Source: Streptococcus oralis subsp. tigurinus AZ_3a (GTDB lineage Bacteria; Bacillota; Bacilli; Lactobacillales; Streptococcaceae). From it: a stretch of 64,000 nucleotides of DNA. The notes under the pieces are model-generated. The model was not told where the DNA came from and made no database searches. It was given only the letters and a program-made list of their open reading frames with translations. Position 1 is the stretch's first letter; every line of letters begins with the position of its first letter. The position numbers were made by a program, and so were the translations under genes. The stretch lies in NCBI GenBank assembly GCA_000344275.1, contig AORU01000001.1, forward strand, positions 214,765 to 278,764, written 5' to 3'. Below are positions 27,833-38,310 of this stretch, one piece after another.

Positions 27833-29500
27833 TTATTTCATCCTCGTTTGCAATAATTCTCTGGCTTGGGTAAGGGCAGCTTCGGTTACATTTTCCCCAG
27901 CCAACATCTTAGCTACTTCCTCTACTCGCTCTTGTATAGTCAAGAGACGAACCGTCGACACCGTAGAATGCTCATCACTAATCTTCTCAATAAAGAATTG
28001 ATAATCCGCGATGGCAATTACTTGTGGTAGGTGAGAGATTGCTAAGACTTGGCCATGCTGGCCAATCTTATGAATCTTCTGAGCAATAGCTTGGGCTACA
28101 CGACCTGAGACTCCCGTATCCACCTCATCAAAGACAATACTGGTCTTGCCTTCCTTACGAGAAAAGGCTGACTTGATAGCCAACATGAGGCGGGATAATT
28201 CCCCACCAGATGCAACCTTAACCAAAGGTTTAAAGTCCTCACCCGGGTTAGTAGAAATGTAAAACTCGACTGTTTCATTCCCCTCACGACTAAATTTGCC
28301 CTTACTAAAGCGAACCTGGAACTGTGCCTTCTCCATATAGAGGTCTTGCAGTTCTTGTTTAATCTCTGCTTCAAGCTGCTGGGCCAAGTTATGGCGAGCA
28401 GATGCAAGCTGACCTGCCAAATCAACAAGATTAACTTCCAATTTCTTGAGCTCTGCTTCCATGTCTTCAGAAGAAAGGTTATTTCCAGTCAAGAGATTGT
28501 ACTCATCCGTAATCTTGGCAAAATAAAGCAAAACGTCGTCTACAGTTCCACCATACTTGCGGGTAATAGTATTCAGAAGGTCCAAGCGATTCTCAACCTG
28601 CATGAGGCGATTACCATCAAAATCCAAGTCCTCAATAATATCTTCTAAACGCTTGGTAATATCTTCTAAAACATAGTAGGTCTCTGACAGAGAACTTGAA
28701 ATTTCACGGTATTCAGGGTCATACTCTTCAACACTTTCCATGTCATTCATTGCTGAACGGACATTAGCAAGACTTGAGAATTCCTCATTGTCCAACATGC
28801 TATAGGCATTGGTTAGCGTATCCGCAATATTTTTATGATTGAGAAGCTTATCTCGTTCTTGGTTGAGAGCCAAGTCTTCACCAGCCTGCAAGTTCGCTGC
28901 ATCAATCTCTGCCATTTGAAATTCCAACATCTCAATACGAGCCTTATGTTCCTGCTGATTTTTCTTGACTTCCAAAACCTGCTTGCGCATTTTGCGATAG
29001 GCATCAAAGCTCGTTTGATAGGTCTCCTTCAAGTCCAAAAAAGCTGCATCACCAAACTCATCCAACATCTGAATGTGCAGTTGAGGACGCATTAACTCCT
29101 CTTGGTCATGCTGACCATGGATATCCACAAGGTGCTGCCCAATAGCACGCAAGACAGAAAGATTGACCATCTGACCATTCACGCGACTAACACTACGACC
29201 ATTTTGCAAAATTTCACGCCGGATGATAATTTCATCACCCAATTCTAAACCTTGCTCTTCAAAAAGTTCCTGTAAAAGGCGACTATTTTCAACCGAAAAA
29301 AGTCCCTCAATCTCTGCCTTTGGCGCACCGTGACGAATAACGTCTGTCGTTGCACGAGCCCCCAACATGAGATTCATAGCGTCGATAATGATAGACTTTC
29401 CAGCACCCGTTTCTCCGGTCAAAACAGTCATACCCTTTTCAAAATTGAGCGAAATCGCCTCAATAATGGCAAAGTTTTTTATCGAAATTTCAAGTAACAT
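27833..29500 (-). CDS. recN: DNA repair protein RecN
   Basis: An SMC-like ATPase (555 aa) for double-strand break repair. Walker A is GETGAGKS (about 30-37), coiled-coil arms span about 150-370, and the C-terminal head has VASGGELSRLMLAIK and SIVFDEVDTGVSGRVAQAI. It follows argR by 6 nt, an arrangement widespread in Firmicutes. Confidence 0.97.
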   Translation of the reverse strand: MLLEISIKNFAIIEAISLNFEKGMTVLTGETGAGKSIIIDAMNLMLGARATTDVIRHGAPKAEIEGLFSVENSRLLQELFEEQGLELGDEIIIRREILQNGRSVSRVNGQMVNLSVLRAIGQHLVDIHGQHDQEELMRPQLHIQMLDEFGDAAFLDLKETYQTSFDAYRKMRKQVLEVKKNQQEHKARIEMLEFQMAEIDAANLQAGEDLALNQERDKLLNHKNIADTLTNAYSMLDNEEFSSLANVRSAMNDMESVEEYDPEYREISSSLSETYYVLEDITKRLEDIIEDLDFDGNRLMQVENRLDLLNTITRKYGGTVDDVLLYFAKITDEYNLLTGNNLSSEDMEAELKKLEVNLVDLAGQLASARHNLAQQLEAEIKQELQDLYMEKAQFQVRFSKGKFSREGNETVEFYISTNPGEDFKPLVKVASGGELSRLMLAIKSAFSRKEGKTSIVFDEVDTGVSGRVAQAIAQKIHKIGQHGQVLAISHLPQVIAIADYQFFIEKISDEHSTVSTVRLLTIQERVEEVAKMLAGENVTEAALTQARELLQTRMK

Positions 29501-29506
29501 ACTGAC

Positions 29507-29938
29507 CTACCATTTTTTGACTTGTTCAACAATTTCCTCAGCTGCCTCTGCTGTTCTAGCTACAATTAAGATAGAATCATCATCAGCTAAACAGCTAAAA
29601 ATCTGTTCAGAAAATGCTTCAACCAACTGACTCTTCACAAAAATAGTATTTCCAGGAATGACAGCGAGGTTGATCATATTTCCCATTAACTCAGAACTCA
29701 CAATGTTGTCCTCAGCCAACTGCAAACTCTTAACAATTGATTTTGGCAATTCATAGATATAGGTGTTGTTCTTCAAAGGAATTTTAACAATACCAAGCTC
29801 CTTGATGTCCCTTGATACAGTGGCTTGAGTAGCAGAAATACCTGCTTCCTTTAAGTGTTCAACGATTTCTTCCTGAGTCCCGATCTGATAATCCGTAACA
29901 AATCTTCTAATTTTTTCAAGTCTCTCTTTTTTATTCAT
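29507..29938 (-). CDS. argR: ArgR/AhrC-family regulator
   Basis: A 143-aa arginine repressor-type protein. The N-terminal winged helix has ATQATVSRDIKELGIVKIP (about 36-54). The C-terminal oligomerisation/ligand domain contains PGNTIFVKSQLVEAF and ADDDSILIVARTAEAAEE, the acidic patch that binds arginine in the family. Streptococci have several ArgR paralogues; this one occupies the conserved position between tlyA and recN and may act with others. Overlaps tlyA by 8 nt. Confidence 0.9.
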   Translation of the reverse strand: MNKKERLEKIRRFVTDYQIGTQEEIVEHLKEAGISATQATVSRDIKELGIVKIPLKNNTYIYELPKSIVKSLQLAEDNIVSSELMGNMINLAVIPGNTIFVKSQLVEAFSEQIFSCLADDDSILIVARTAEAAEEIVEQVKKW

Positions 29939-30746
29939 CTTTAAATTCTCTATGTGCTCTCTCTACAACTTTTTCTATTTCAGGAGCAACTTGGTTACTT
30001 GCTCCATCTTCTTTTTTCAAATATGCCAGAAATTCGATGTTTCCATGTCCACCTTGGATTGGTGAAAAGTCTAATCCAAGCACTGAAAAACCTTGTTCAA
30101 CCGCCATAGCAGTGACAGATTCAAGGACAGTTTGATGAACCTTGGCATCGCGAATGATTCCATTCTTCCCGATTTGCTCACGACCTGCTTCAAACTGGGG
30201 CTTAACCAGAGCCACCACCTGCCCTTGATCAGCCAAGACACGGTGCAAGGCAGGCAAAATCAGACTAAGGGAAATGAAACTCACATCAATACTGGCAAAA
30301 CTTGGTTCCTGCTCAAAATCAGTCTTTTCAGCATAACGAAAATTAAACTGCTCCATGCTGACAACCCGTGGGTCTTGACGTAATTTCCAAGCCAACTGAT
30401 TGGTGCCAACATCGACTGCAAATACTAACTCAGCATCATTTTGCAACATGACATCAGTAAATCCCCCAGTGGAAGCACCGATATCAATCGTGGTCGCTCC
30501 TTCCACTGACAAATCAAAGACCTGCAAGGCCTTCTCTAGTTTTAGACCACCTCGACTGACATACTTGAGTTTTTCACCCTTGAGTTTTAGTTCAGTATCA
30601 TCTGGAATTTTCTCTCCTGGCTTGTCAAAGCGTTCTCCATTAAGGACTGCTACGACTAGTCCAGCCATGACACCGCGCTTGGCTTGTTCACGCGTTTCAA
30701 ACAAACCCTGTTTATAAGCTAGTACATCCACTCTTTCCTTAGCCAT
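29931..30746 (-). CDS. tlyA: TlyA family rRNA methyltransferase
   Basis: A 271-aa protein with an N-terminal S4 RNA-binding domain (about 3-65, RVDVLAYKQGLFETREQAKRG) and a FtsJ-like SAM methyltransferase domain with DIGASTGGFTDVML (about 88-101) and VALVKPQFEAG. TlyA enzymes 2'-O-methylate rRNA; the old name hemolysin is historical. It sits between ispA and argR with short overlaps on both sides. Confidence 0.93.
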   Translation of the reverse strand: MAKERVDVLAYKQGLFETREQAKRGVMAGLVVAVLNGERFDKPGEKIPDDTELKLKGEKLKYVSRGGLKLEKALQVFDLSVEGATTIDIGASTGGFTDVMLQNDAELVFAVDVGTNQLAWKLRQDPRVVSMEQFNFRYAEKTDFEQEPSFASIDVSFISLSLILPALHRVLADQGQVVALVKPQFEAGREQIGKNGIIRDAKVHQTVLESVTAMAVEQGFSVLGLDFSPIQGGHGNIEFLAYLKKEDGASNQVAPEIEKVVERAHREFKDE

Positions 30747-31614
30747 TGATTCTCAAACTTTCTACTAATTTCACAATCGATTCTGTTTCAAAGGGAACCT
30801 GCTGGGCAATTTCTTCTAATTTAGCCTCGGCTTGATCCAGAGTTTGGTTACAAAAGGCAATGGCCTCTTCCAAGCCCAACAAGGCTGGATAGGTTGATTT
30901 TTCAGCCTGCAAATCCTTTTGTGGAGTCTTGCCGATTTCCTCAAAACTAGCTGTCACATCCAGCACATCATCTCGAACTTGAAAGGCAAGGCCAATCAAT
31001 TCACCCACAGTTTTCAGTTTTGCTTGTAACTCTGGTGCTAATTCTGCTATGATAGCTGCTGCTTGGAAAGGATAGGCTAGTAACTTACCTGTTTTATTGG
31101 CATGAATGGTCTGAAGTTCTTCCAAGGACAAATGTTGGTGTTCACCTTCCATATCTAAAACTTGCCCTGCAACCATTCCCAGACTTCCTGAAGCAAGGGA
31201 TAGGTTGGCAATCAAGTCCACCTTGATCTGACTTGGCAAATCTGCCTGCGCTATTAAGGCGTAAGGATCTAGGAACAAGGCATCTCCTGCCAAAATTGCC
31301 ATAGCTTCACCGAATTTCTTATGATTGGTCAACCGCCCTCGACGGTAATCATCATCATCCATGGCAGGAAGATCATCGTGAATCAAGCTCCCTGTATGAA
31401 TCATTTCCAAGGCCGCGGCTACCTGCGCATGAGCGGGTCTAATAGTAACATGCAAGGATTCCAGAACCTCTAGCAAGAGAAAAGGCCGAATACGCTTGCC
31501 ACCAGCATGAATGGAATAGAGAACGGACTCTCGTAGAATAGAAGCAAACTGCTGGTCTCCATAAAAATCTTCCAAGGCAGACTCGACAAGAGCTAATTTT
31601 TCTTGCTTCTTCAT
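30739..31614 (-). CDS. ispA: polyprenyl (farnesyl) diphosphate synthase
   Basis: A 291-aa trans-prenyltransferase making farnesyl diphosphate for undecaprenyl carrier synthesis. First Asp-rich motif [13 protein letters not shown] (about 78-90) and second FQVRDDVLD (about 211-219). The size class and overlap with xseB (4 nt) fit the conserved xseA-xseB-ispA order. Confidence 0.95.
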   Translation of the reverse strand: MKKQEKLALVESALEDFYGDQQFASILRESVLYSIHAGGKRIRPFLLLEVLESLHVTIRPAHAQVAAALEMIHTGSLIHDDLPAMDDDDYRRGRLTNHKKFGEAMAILAGDALFLDPYALIAQADLPSQIKVDLIANLSLASGSLGMVAGQVLDMEGEHQHLSLEELQTIHANKTGKLLAYPFQAAAIIAELAPELQAKLKTVGELIGLAFQVRDDVLDVTASFEEIGKTPQKDLQAEKSTYPALLGLEEAIAFCNQTLDQAEAKLEEIAQQVPFETESIVKLVESLRING

Positions 31615-31823
31615 TCAAAATCACTTTCTGTTCCGTCTTCTTGCATGACCTTGACCAAGGTCTTTTCAGCCTTGTCCAGCGTCGCTTGGAGCTCTTTTGA
31701 CAAGACCATGCCCTTTTGAAATGCAGTAATCGCATCTTCCAAAGCAATTTCACCATTTTCTAAACTTTGGACAATAGACTCAAGTTCTGCTAGATTTTCC
31801 TCAAATTTCTTTTGTTTTGACAT
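31611..31823 (-). CDS. xseB: exodeoxyribonuclease VII small subunit
   Basis: A 70-aa all-helical protein, [19 protein letters not shown] followed by [12 protein letters not shown], the XseB pattern. It overlaps xseA by 23 nt and ispA by 4 nt. Confidence 0.95.
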   Translation of the reverse strand: MSKQKKFEENLAELESIVQSLENGEIALEDAITAFQKGMVLSKELQATLDKAEKTLVKVMQEDGTESDFE

Positions 31824-33141
31824 CTTTAACCTCTAATTCTACTTGACCATCTCGCATCAAAAGCGTTACTTGGTCTTTTTTCTTCAACTTCTCAACCGAA
31901 TCTACAACGGACTCTTCTTTTTTGACAATAGCATAGCCACGCGCCACTATTCGACTGGTATCCAACATCAACAAGGCTTCTGAAAGTCGCTTCACCTCCG
32001 CAACCTTGGCATCATAAACCAGCGCCATTTGGCTACGTAGGAGCTTGTCCAACTGGCTTAAGCGGTCTTGATAACGTTGGATTTTGGTTATAGGTGATAA
32101 TTGTACCAATTGATGCGTCCTTGCTTGGACTAGCTGTTTATTATCAGAAATCTGTGTTCGAAAACTTTGTTTTAATCGTAGTTGCAGCTGATCCAACCGT
32201 TGCAAATAGCCATCATACAAGCGCTCTGGCTGTCTGAAGATAACAGACTGACTGCATTTTTTCAGAGCTTCTTTTTTTCTTGACAGGACATTCTGAACTG
32301 CTGTTGCCATCCATTTTTCTTGATTTTGCAAATGAGCTAATACATCCAACTTGGTTACAGGTGTTGCCAGTTCAGCTGCAGCTGTTGGTGTCGCCGCCCG
32401 ACGATCCGCTACAAAATCTGCCAAGGTCACATCCGTCTCATGTCCAACACTAGAAATAATTGGCAAACGGGATTCAAAAATAGCACGTACCACAATCTCT
32501 TCGTTAAAGGCCCAGAGATCTTCGATAGAACCCCCACCACGACCAATAATGAGAACATCTAGGTCCTCACGTTGATTGGCACGCGCAATATTTCGAGCAA
32601 TTTCCTCCGCAGCTCCATCACCTTGTACCTTTGTCGGATAGAGAAGGATATCAACACCAGGAAAACGTCTGCTGACGGTCGTGATAATATCTCGAATAAC
32701 AGCTCCACTGCGACTGGTTACCACACCGATTCGCTTAGCAAACTGGGGAAGAGGTTGCTTGAAGCGTTCTTGAAACAGACCTTCTTCCGTCAATTTTTTC
32801 TTGAGTTGTTCAAACTGAATCGCAAGCGTCCCAACTCCATCAGGCTCAGCCTTTTCAATGATGATAGAGTAGCTCCCACTGGGTTCATAGACCTGCACAC
32901 GCCCAATTACATTGATCTTCATACCTTCTTCCAGGTCGAAACCTAATTTCTGATAGATCCCTGACCAGATGGTCGCTTGAATAACTGCATGGTCATCTTT
33001 TAAAGAGAAATATTGGTGAGTAGGTCGTTTACGAAAGTTGGAAACTTGACCAGTTAAATAGACCCGTTCCAAGTAAGGGTCTTTATCGAATTTCATTTTC
33101 AGATACTTGGTCAAAGTTGTTACCGATAAATACTTTTCCAT
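31801..33141 (-). CDS. xseA: exodeoxyribonuclease VII large subunit
   Basis: XseA (446 aa) with XseB degrades single-stranded DNA. An N-terminal OB-fold (about 1-100, [21 protein letters not shown]) is followed by the catalytic domain with [30 protein letters not shown] and [21 protein letters not shown], and a C-terminal coiled coil. I take MEKYLSVTT as the start (after AGGTGGAG); a GTG two codons earlier is possible. First gene of a seven-gene unit ending with the phosphatase at 27104. Confidence 0.95.
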   Translation of the reverse strand: MEKYLSVTTLTKYLKMKFDKDPYLERVYLTGQVSNFRKRPTHQYFSLKDDHAVIQATIWSGIYQKLGFDLEEGMKINVIGRVQVYEPSGSYSIIIEKAEPDGVGTLAIQFEQLKKKLTEEGLFQERFKQPLPQFAKRIGVVTSRSGAVIRDIITTVSRRFPGVDILLYPTKVQGDGAAEEIARNIARANQREDLDVLIIGRGGGSIEDLWAFNEEIVVRAIFESRLPIISSVGHETDVTLADFVADRRAATPTAAAELATPVTKLDVLAHLQNQEKWMATAVQNVLSRKKEALKKCSQSVIFRQPERLYDGYLQRLDQLQLRLKQSFRTQISDNKQLVQARTHQLVQLSPITKIQRYQDRLSQLDKLLRSQMALVYDAKVAEVKRLSEALLMLDTSRIVARGYAIVKKEESVVDSVEKLKKKDQVTLLMRDGQVELEVKDVKTKEI

Positions 33142-33181
33142 CTCCACCTACTATTCATTTTCTTGCTTTTCCATGGGTATT

Positions 33182-33190
33182 ATTATACCA
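33182..33190 (-). promoter_or_regulatory. extended -10 box for the xseA-recN operon
   Basis: TGGTATAAT on the minus strand about 41 nt before xseA; -35 poorly conserved. Confidence 0.5.
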
Positions 33191-33235
33191 AAAACATGCT
33201 TAAAAATCACCTTTTTCCTACTGAAACTAAAGGAA

Positions 33236-33263
33236 AAATAGAAAAAGGAGGCAAGGCCTCCTC
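33236..33263 (-). terminator. terminator after udk
   Basis: GAGGAGGC/GCCTCCTT stem with a CTT loop, tail TTTTCTATTTTT. Confidence 0.82.
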
Positions 33264-33269
33264 ATCTGT

Positions 33270-33908
33270 TTATTTGCTGTTTCGCGCTTCTTCCAAAATC
33301 TTTGCAATCTTGGTCGTCAAAAGGTCAATAGCAACTGTATTGCTGACTCCCTCAGGAATGACGATATCGGCATAACGCTTGGTCGGCTCGATAAACTGAT
33401 GATACATAGGTTTGACAACACCCAAGTACTGGTCAATAACGCTATCTAAACTACGGCCACGCTCTTCCATATCACGCTTAATCCGACGAATAATGCGTAC
33501 ATCATCATCCGTATCCACAAAAATCTTGATATCCATCAAATCGCGAAGACGCTTGTCCTCCAAGACCAAAATCCCCTCAACGATAAAGACATCTTGAGGC
33601 TCCTGACGATAGGTCTTGCTGCTTCGTGTATGCGCTGTATAGTCATAAGTCGGAATGTCCACTGGGCGCCCTGCCAACAATTCCTTAATCTGCTCGATCA
33701 TCAAATCTGTATCAAAGGCAAATGGATGGTCGTAGTTGGTTTTGACACGCTCTTCAAAGGTCAAATGAGACTGATCCTTGTAGTATGAATCATGCTCAAT
33801 CATGGAAATCTTTTCATCAGGGAAGTGCGATAAAATGGCTCTCGAAACACTGGTCTTACCACCACCAGAACCACCTGTCACTCCGATAATGATTGGTCTA
33901 TTTTGCAT
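33270..33908 (-). CDS. udk: uridine kinase
   Basis: A 212-aa kinase phosphorylating uridine and cytidine in pyrimidine salvage. P-loop [14 protein letters not shown] (about 9-22); substrate motifs [22 protein letters not shown] and YDYTAHTRS; lid region [13 protein letters not shown]. Good ribosome binding site GGAGGATAGC before the ATG. Monocistronic. Confidence 0.96.
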   Translation of the reverse strand: MQNRPIIIGVTGGSGGGKTSVSRAILSHFPDEKISMIEHDSYYKDQSHLTFEERVKTNYDHPFAFDTDLMIEQIKELLAGRPVDIPTYDYTAHTRSSKTYRQEPQDVFIVEGILVLEDKRLRDLMDIKIFVDTDDDVRIIRRIKRDMEERGRSLDSVIDQYLGVVKPMYHQFIEPTKRYADIVIPEGVSNTVAIDLLTTKIAKILEEARNSK

Positions 33909-34021
33909 GCTATCCTCCGTTTTTTTATCCGTCGTCTATTCTATCACATTTTTTGTAAAATTTATAGTCTGATTTTGGATAGATTATGGATAACAATTCT
34001 AATACTTTCACTCCAGTTAGA

Positions 34022-34900
34022 CTAGCCAAAAACCTTCCTTGGCTTATAGAGATTGCCTCTTTTTTCTAAAATGGCAAGTAATTTATCACCTTCAAAGGCA
34101 GCCAATTCCTTATCCGACTGATCAAGCTCGATAAAACGACCAAAGCGCACTTCTGTAGCCTGTTCTGGAGTTAGTATAACTTTAACAAGGTCCCCTGTAC
34201 CAATCTCTAGAGGATGGAGAAAGTCCAGCTGGCCAGCCTCCATTTTTTCAGCAATTTCTTCCAAGGTCAAGGCATCTTCTAACTGCAAACCAGCTGCACT
34301 AGTACGTGTTAGATGGGACATATGAGCTGCATAACCAAGCTTCTCTCCCAAGTCAACAGACAAGGTACGGATATAAGTCCCCTTACTACATTTCACACGA
34401 AATGTGAAACGTGCGAGGTAATCCTCATAAGAAATCGGACTTGTCCGTTCAAATTGATAAATGGTTACCAGGCGTTCTGGGCGCTCCACTTCCTGACCAG
34501 CACGCGCATACTCATAGAGCTTGCGACCATTAACCTTGACAGCCGAATACATAGGCGGAATTTGGGTAATAGTCCCAGTCAGACTCGCAATCGCTTCATC
34601 GACAATGGTTTCATCCAAGGGCGACAAAACGGGTGTCTCTGCGACCACTTCTCCACTGGCATCCTCAGTCGTCGTTGAATAGCCTAGAGTAATCTCCCCC
34701 TCATAGACCTTACCCTCATCCTGCATGAACTCGACCATGCGTGTCGCCTTGCCCACCGCAATGGGCAAAACACCCACCACATCCGGATCCAAGGTACCAC
34801 CATGACCAATTTTCTTGGTTCCCAAAATCTTACGCAGCTTAAAAACCGCATCATGCGAAGTCATCCCCGCTTCTTTTTTTAAGTTGATAATACCGTTCAT
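34022..34900 (-). CDS. truB: tRNA pseudouridine-55 synthase
   Basis: TruB (292 aa) makes pseudouridine 55 in the tRNA T-loop. Motif [27 protein letters not shown] (about 31-55), holds the catalytic Asp; [33 protein letters not shown] and a C-terminal PUA-like region follow. The ribosome binding site is weak (AGAAAGTTA). A truncated hydrolase-like ORF lies directly upstream, so truB may once have been preceded by another gene. Confidence 0.96.
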   Translation of the reverse strand: MNGIINLKKEAGMTSHDAVFKLRKILGTKKIGHGGTLDPDVVGVLPIAVGKATRMVEFMQDEGKVYEGEITLGYSTTTEDASGEVVAETPVLSPLDETIVDEAIASLTGTITQIPPMYSAVKVNGRKLYEYARAGQEVERPERLVTIYQFERTSPISYEDYLARFTFRVKCSKGTYIRTLSVDLGEKLGYAAHMSHLTRTSAAGLQLEDALTLEEIAEKMEAGQLDFLHPLEIGTGDLVKVILTPEQATEVRFGRFIELDQSDKELAAFEGDKLLAILEKRGNLYKPRKVFG

Positions 34901-34903
34901 TCA

Positions 34904-34981
34904 TTAACTTTCTAAAAATACTAAAACTCTCTTTATGATGGCGAAAGACTTCTTTCCTTTACCAAAGGTCACATAATCCAT
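34904..34981 (-). pseudogene. remnant of an alpha/beta hydrolase-like gene
   Basis: A 25-codon ORF begins MDYVTFGKGKKSFAIIK, the beginning typical of a family of small alpha/beta hydrolases (…FGKGKK-L-IIPGLGDG in intact members), then loses similarity and stops at the truB start. Coding-like sequence extends some 40 nt further upstream (KGKNLYFNDKG). It is read as a deletion remnant; the assignment is from memory of the family pattern, hence moderate-to-low confidence. Confidence 0.4.
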
Positions 34982-35057
34982 GCCCTTATCGTTAAAATAT
35001 AAGTTTTTCCCTTTTGTTGAAGATATTACTTCGTTCCCTCTACTATTTTTTCATGAT

Positions 35058-35501
35058 TCATCTATGTTGAGTTTTTAAATGCAAGGCAAAGCCGGCAGTC
35101 ACTTTTTCAAATCCAACTGTCTGATAAAACTGATGTGCAGCATTTCGTTCAGCTGTTAATCCACTATTTAGAGCCAGTGCCTCAACTCCTTCTTTTACCG
35201 CTTGTTTTTTCAATTCATCGATTAGCCTACTGGCAATTCCTTGTCGTCTTGTTTCTTTTGCAACTGACAAAGCTAAAATACGATAGTAAGATCCATCTGC
35301 TTCAAAAAAGAAGAGCTTCGCATAACCTAAGAAACCTAAAATTTCTCCGTTTCTTTCAGCTAGAAGACAGCCATAATGTGGTTGAGAAAGAATCATTTCT
35401 AAACGTCGAGACAGCTTAGAAGCGGTCGTTGGATAGCCCAAGTATTCGTATAGAGACAGTAGTGCTTCAGCATCTTTCATGGTTGCTTTTCGTATCTGCA
35501 T
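35058..35501 (-). CDS. GNAT family N-acetyltransferase
   Basis: A 147-aa Gcn5-related acetyltransferase. The acetyl-CoA pyrophosphate loop is RRQGIASRLIDEL (about 85-97), preceded by YYRILALSVAKE and followed by GLTAERNAAHQFYQTVGFEKV, the C-terminal family signature. Substrate unknown. It lies 9 nt after the DUF2130 gene with a GGAGGATCCT site, so the two are probably co-transcribed. Confidence 0.9.
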   Translation of the reverse strand: MQIRKATMKDAEALLSLYEYLGYPTTASKLSRRLEMILSQPHYGCLLAERNGEILGFLGYAKLFFFEADGSYYRILALSVAKETRRQGIASRLIDELKKQAVKEGVEALALNSGLTAERNAAHQFYQTVGFEKVTAGFALHLKTQHR

Positions 35502-35510
35502 AGGATCCTC

Positions 35511-36785
35511 CTACTCCCCCTTCAACGCTTCAAACTTCGCTTTCATGGTTGGATTTTTTCGGGTCAATTTTTTAACTGAAACATCTTCCAATTTGTTATT
35601 AGCGAGGCGGAGTTGGTTTTCGGATGTGGTTAGGAATTTCTTAACCTCTTCCATGCGTTTGATAGCCTTGTCGATTTCATCAATAGCTTTACCAAAGTTG
35701 GTTGAAGCAGAGTTGTAGTTTTTAGCAAAAGCTACTTTGAAGGCATCCAAATCTTCCTCAAAATTTGTAATATCAATATTTTGCTCGCGAACCAAGGCCA
35801 ACTCTTGCTTGTATTTAAGTGAATTAAGCGCTGCATTACGCAAGAGCCCAATCAACTGAATAAAGAATTGAGGACGGACCACATACATCTTTTCATACTC
35901 GTGGCTGACATCAACAATCCCTGTGTTAAAGTAGTCGTTATCTGCTTCAAGCATGGTCACCAAAACAGCATACTCACAGTTCTTTTCCCGACGGTCCTTG
36001 TCCAATTCCTTGTAAAAATCTGCATTCTTATGCTTCTTCTCCGTCCCATCCGCTTCATTTTTCATCTCAAACATGATGGAAATGATTTCGATACCATTTT
36101 CATCGCATTCACGGAAGATAAAGTCACCCTTAGAACCACGCGCAGATACCTTGTTATCCTTCTCAAAGTAGGCATTTGGAAAGGCAAAACTACGAACCTT
36201 GTTAAACTCACTCTCTGCATACTGTTCCAAACTTTCCCCGATAGCTTTTGTGGATTGTTGGGCTTTGAAATTCTTATAAAATTCGACTTGTTCACTGGCT
36301 GCCTTAAGCTGGGCTTCGTAATTTTGCTTAACAGAAGCCAAAGATAACTCATTTTCCTTTTCTTGCAAGAGGAGCTGATTTTTAACTTGATCCCGTTCTT
36401 TTTCTAAGTCAGAAAGGGTCTTTTGCAGTTGATTTTCATGCTCTAAACGCAAGGTCGCCAGTTGTTTTTCCAAGGCCTGTACTTCCTTGTCCTTGGCCAA
36501 TAAAGCCTCATGGCTTGTCTGTTCAACCTCTTTCTTGGCCAGCTCTTTCTCTGTATCAAAGTTTTGGATTTGACTCTGCAATTGAGCGATTTCTTGATCC
36601 TTCTGAGCCAATTTAGACTGTTGCTCATTCTTGGCCTTTTGCTCAACCAAGGCAAGTTCCTGCTTCATGCGATCGTGTAATTCCTTATCAAACTCGGCAG
36701 TTCTCACTTGGGATAAAAGTTCGGCATACTGACTTTCATTTACTGTAAAGACTTCCCCACAGTTGGGACATTTGATTTCGTTCAT
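35511..36785 (-). CDS. DUF2130 coiled-coil protein
   Basis: A 424-aa protein that begins with a zinc-finger-like NEIKCPNCGEVF, followed by a long coiled coil (about 30-180, rich in Glu/Lys/Gln). It ends in the DUF2130 domain (about 180-400) with GDFIFRECDENGIEIISIMFEMKNE and YAVLVTMLEADNDYFNTGI. The domain has a restriction-endonuclease-like look (acidic residues, E-x-K at FEMKNE), so a nucleic-acid role is plausible but unproven. Start has AAAGAGGAAAGTT. Confidence 0.85.
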   Translation of the reverse strand: MNEIKCPNCGEVFTVNESQYAELLSQVRTAEFDKELHDRMKQELALVEQKAKNEQQSKLAQKDQEIAQLQSQIQNFDTEKELAKKEVEQTSHEALLAKDKEVQALEKQLATLRLEHENQLQKTLSDLEKERDQVKNQLLLQEKENELSLASVKQNYEAQLKAASEQVEFYKNFKAQQSTKAIGESLEQYAESEFNKVRSFAFPNAYFEKDNKVSARGSKGDFIFRECDENGIEIISIMFEMKNEADGTEKKHKNADFYKELDKDRREKNCEYAVLVTMLEADNDYFNTGIVDVSHEYEKMYVVRPQFFIQLIGLLRNAALNSLKYKQELALVREQNIDITNFEEDLDAFKVAFAKNYNSASTNFGKAIDEIDKAIKRMEEVKKFLTTSENQLRLANNKLEDVSVKKLTRKNPTMKAKFEALKGE

Positions 36786-36835
36786 AACTTTCCTCTTTCT
36801 AGACTTCTGTAACCATTATATCATGCCTGAGGGAA

Positions 36836-36867
36836 AATCAAAAACAGTGAGTCGAAACCCACTGTTT
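36836..36867 (-). terminator. terminator after metY
   Basis: AAACAGTG/CACTGTTT stem with a 10-nt loop and TTTTTGATTTTC tail. Confidence 0.8.
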
Positions 36868-36879
36868 ATATCTGTTACT

Positions 36880-38160
36880 TTAAATTTTTTCCAAGGCCAA
36901 ACTCAAATCTTCAATCAAATCCTCTACATTTTCAAGACCGATCGACAAGCGGATTTGGTTTGGTGTGACTCCTGCTGCTTCTAGGTCTTTTTCTGACAAC
37001 TGACCGTGAGTGGTTGTCGCAGGATGGACAACAAGAGATTTGGCATCCGCTACGTTTGCCAGGTCAGAGAAGATTTCCAAATTATCAATAACCTTGCGAG
37101 CTTCTGCCTCTCCGCCTTTAACATGGAAGGTAAAGATTGAACCAACACCTTTTGGCAAATATTTCTCAGCCAAGGCATGATAAGGACTGTCCGCTAGTTT
37201 TGGATAATTTACCTTCTCTACCTTAGGATGGTTGACAAGGAAATCAACAATTTTCTCTGCATTTTGCACATGGCGTTCGACACGAAGAGAGAGAGTTTCA
37301 AGCCCTTGGAGCAAGAGAAAGGCATTAAACGGTGACAAGGCAGCACCTGTATCACGAAGCAATTGAACACGAACAGCGATAATAAAGGCTGCTGCCCCAA
37401 CATCACGAGTATAGCTCAAGTTATGGTAGCTCGGATCTTCCTCAACAAATTGAGGGAATTTCCCTGAAGCTGCCCAGTCAAAACGACCGCTATCAACAAT
37501 CACTCCTCCAATAGTCGTACCATGTCCACCGATAAACTTAGTTGCTGAGTGAATGGCAATATCTACACCGTGAGAGAAGACGTTAATCAAATATGGTGTG
37601 GCAAAAGTGTTGTCCGAAACGAGAGGAATCTGGTGTTTATGCGCAATCTCAGCCAGTTTTTCCAGGTCAGGAATATTAATCAAGGGGTTCCCCAAGGTTT
37701 CAATCAAGACAAGCTTTGTATTGTCATTGATAGCTGCTTCCACTTCCTCCAAATTATCCACATCCACGAAGGTTGTTGTGATCCCATAACGAGGAAGGGT
37801 TTCCTTCAAAAGATTGAAGGTCCCACCGTAAATAGTTGATGCAGCCACTACATGGTCACCTGCGTGAGCAAGCGCCAAAATAGTGTAGGTTACAGCAGCC
37901 ATACCTGATGCTGTCGCTAGTGCTCCAACACCACCTTCAAGAGCCGCGATTCTTTCTTCAAATGCCGCTGTTGTAGGGTTGGTAATACGAGTATAAATGT
38001 TCCCTGGTTTTCTCAAGGCAAACAAATCTGCACCTTCCTGCGTATCATCAAAAACGAAGGATGTTGTTTGATAAATCGGTACTGCACGAGATTTAGTCGC
38101 TTGATCAACTACTTGCCCAGCATGTAATTGTAGAGTTTCAAATTTAAAATCACGAGTCAT
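36880..38160 (-). CDS. metY: O-acetylhomoserine sulfhydrylase (PLP)
   Basis: A 426-aa Cys/Met-metabolism PLP enzyme that most resembles O-acetylhomoserine aminocarboxypropyltransferase, forming homocysteine (or cysteine) from sulfide. The PLP lysine is in SATKFIGGHGTTIGGVIVD (about 205-223). N-terminal FETLQLHAGQ and YQTTSFVFDD are typical of MetY, distinguishing it from MetB/MetC-type paralogues. The start MTRDFKFE follows GGAGGTCGTCTT; a longer frame upstream is unlikely because the promoter sits there. Confidence 0.9.
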   Translation of the reverse strand: MTRDFKFETLQLHAGQVVDQATKSRAVPIYQTTSFVFDDTQEGADLFALRKPGNIYTRITNPTTAAFEERIAALEGGVGALATASGMAAVTYTILALAHAGDHVVAASTIYGGTFNLLKETLPRYGITTTFVDVDNLEEVEAAINDNTKLVLIETLGNPLINIPDLEKLAEIAHKHQIPLVSDNTFATPYLINVFSHGVDIAIHSATKFIGGHGTTIGGVIVDSGRFDWAASGKFPQFVEEDPSYHNLSYTRDVGAAAFIIAVRVQLLRDTGAALSPFNAFLLLQGLETLSLRVERHVQNAEKIVDFLVNHPKVEKVNYPKLADSPYHALAEKYLPKGVGSIFTFHVKGGEAEARKVIDNLEIFSDLANVADAKSLVVHPATTTHGQLSEKDLEAAGVTPNQIRLSIGLENVEDLIEDLSLALEKI

Positions 38161-38191
38161 AAGACGACCTCCAAATAGCTTCATTACGGAT

Positions 38192-38221
38192 ATTGTACCA
38201 TCTTGTGCTAGTCTTTTCCAA
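38192..38221 (-). promoter_or_regulatory. promoter of metY
   Basis: TTGGAA (38216-38221), 18-bp spacer, extended TGG-TACAAT (-10 at 38192-38197). Confidence 0.6.
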
Positions 38222-38278
38222 TACTGATTTTCTATATTTTGATATAAGGAACAACTATGACTAGTCTTACACATCAAA

Positions 38279-38303
38279 CAAAAAAGCACGATTCACTCGT
38301 GCT
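38279..38303 (-). terminator. terminator after the FNT gene
   Basis: AGCACGA/TCGTGCT stem, 5-nt loop, TTTTTTG tail, 7 nt past the stop codon. Confidence 0.85.
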
Positions 38304-38310
38304 CATTTCT

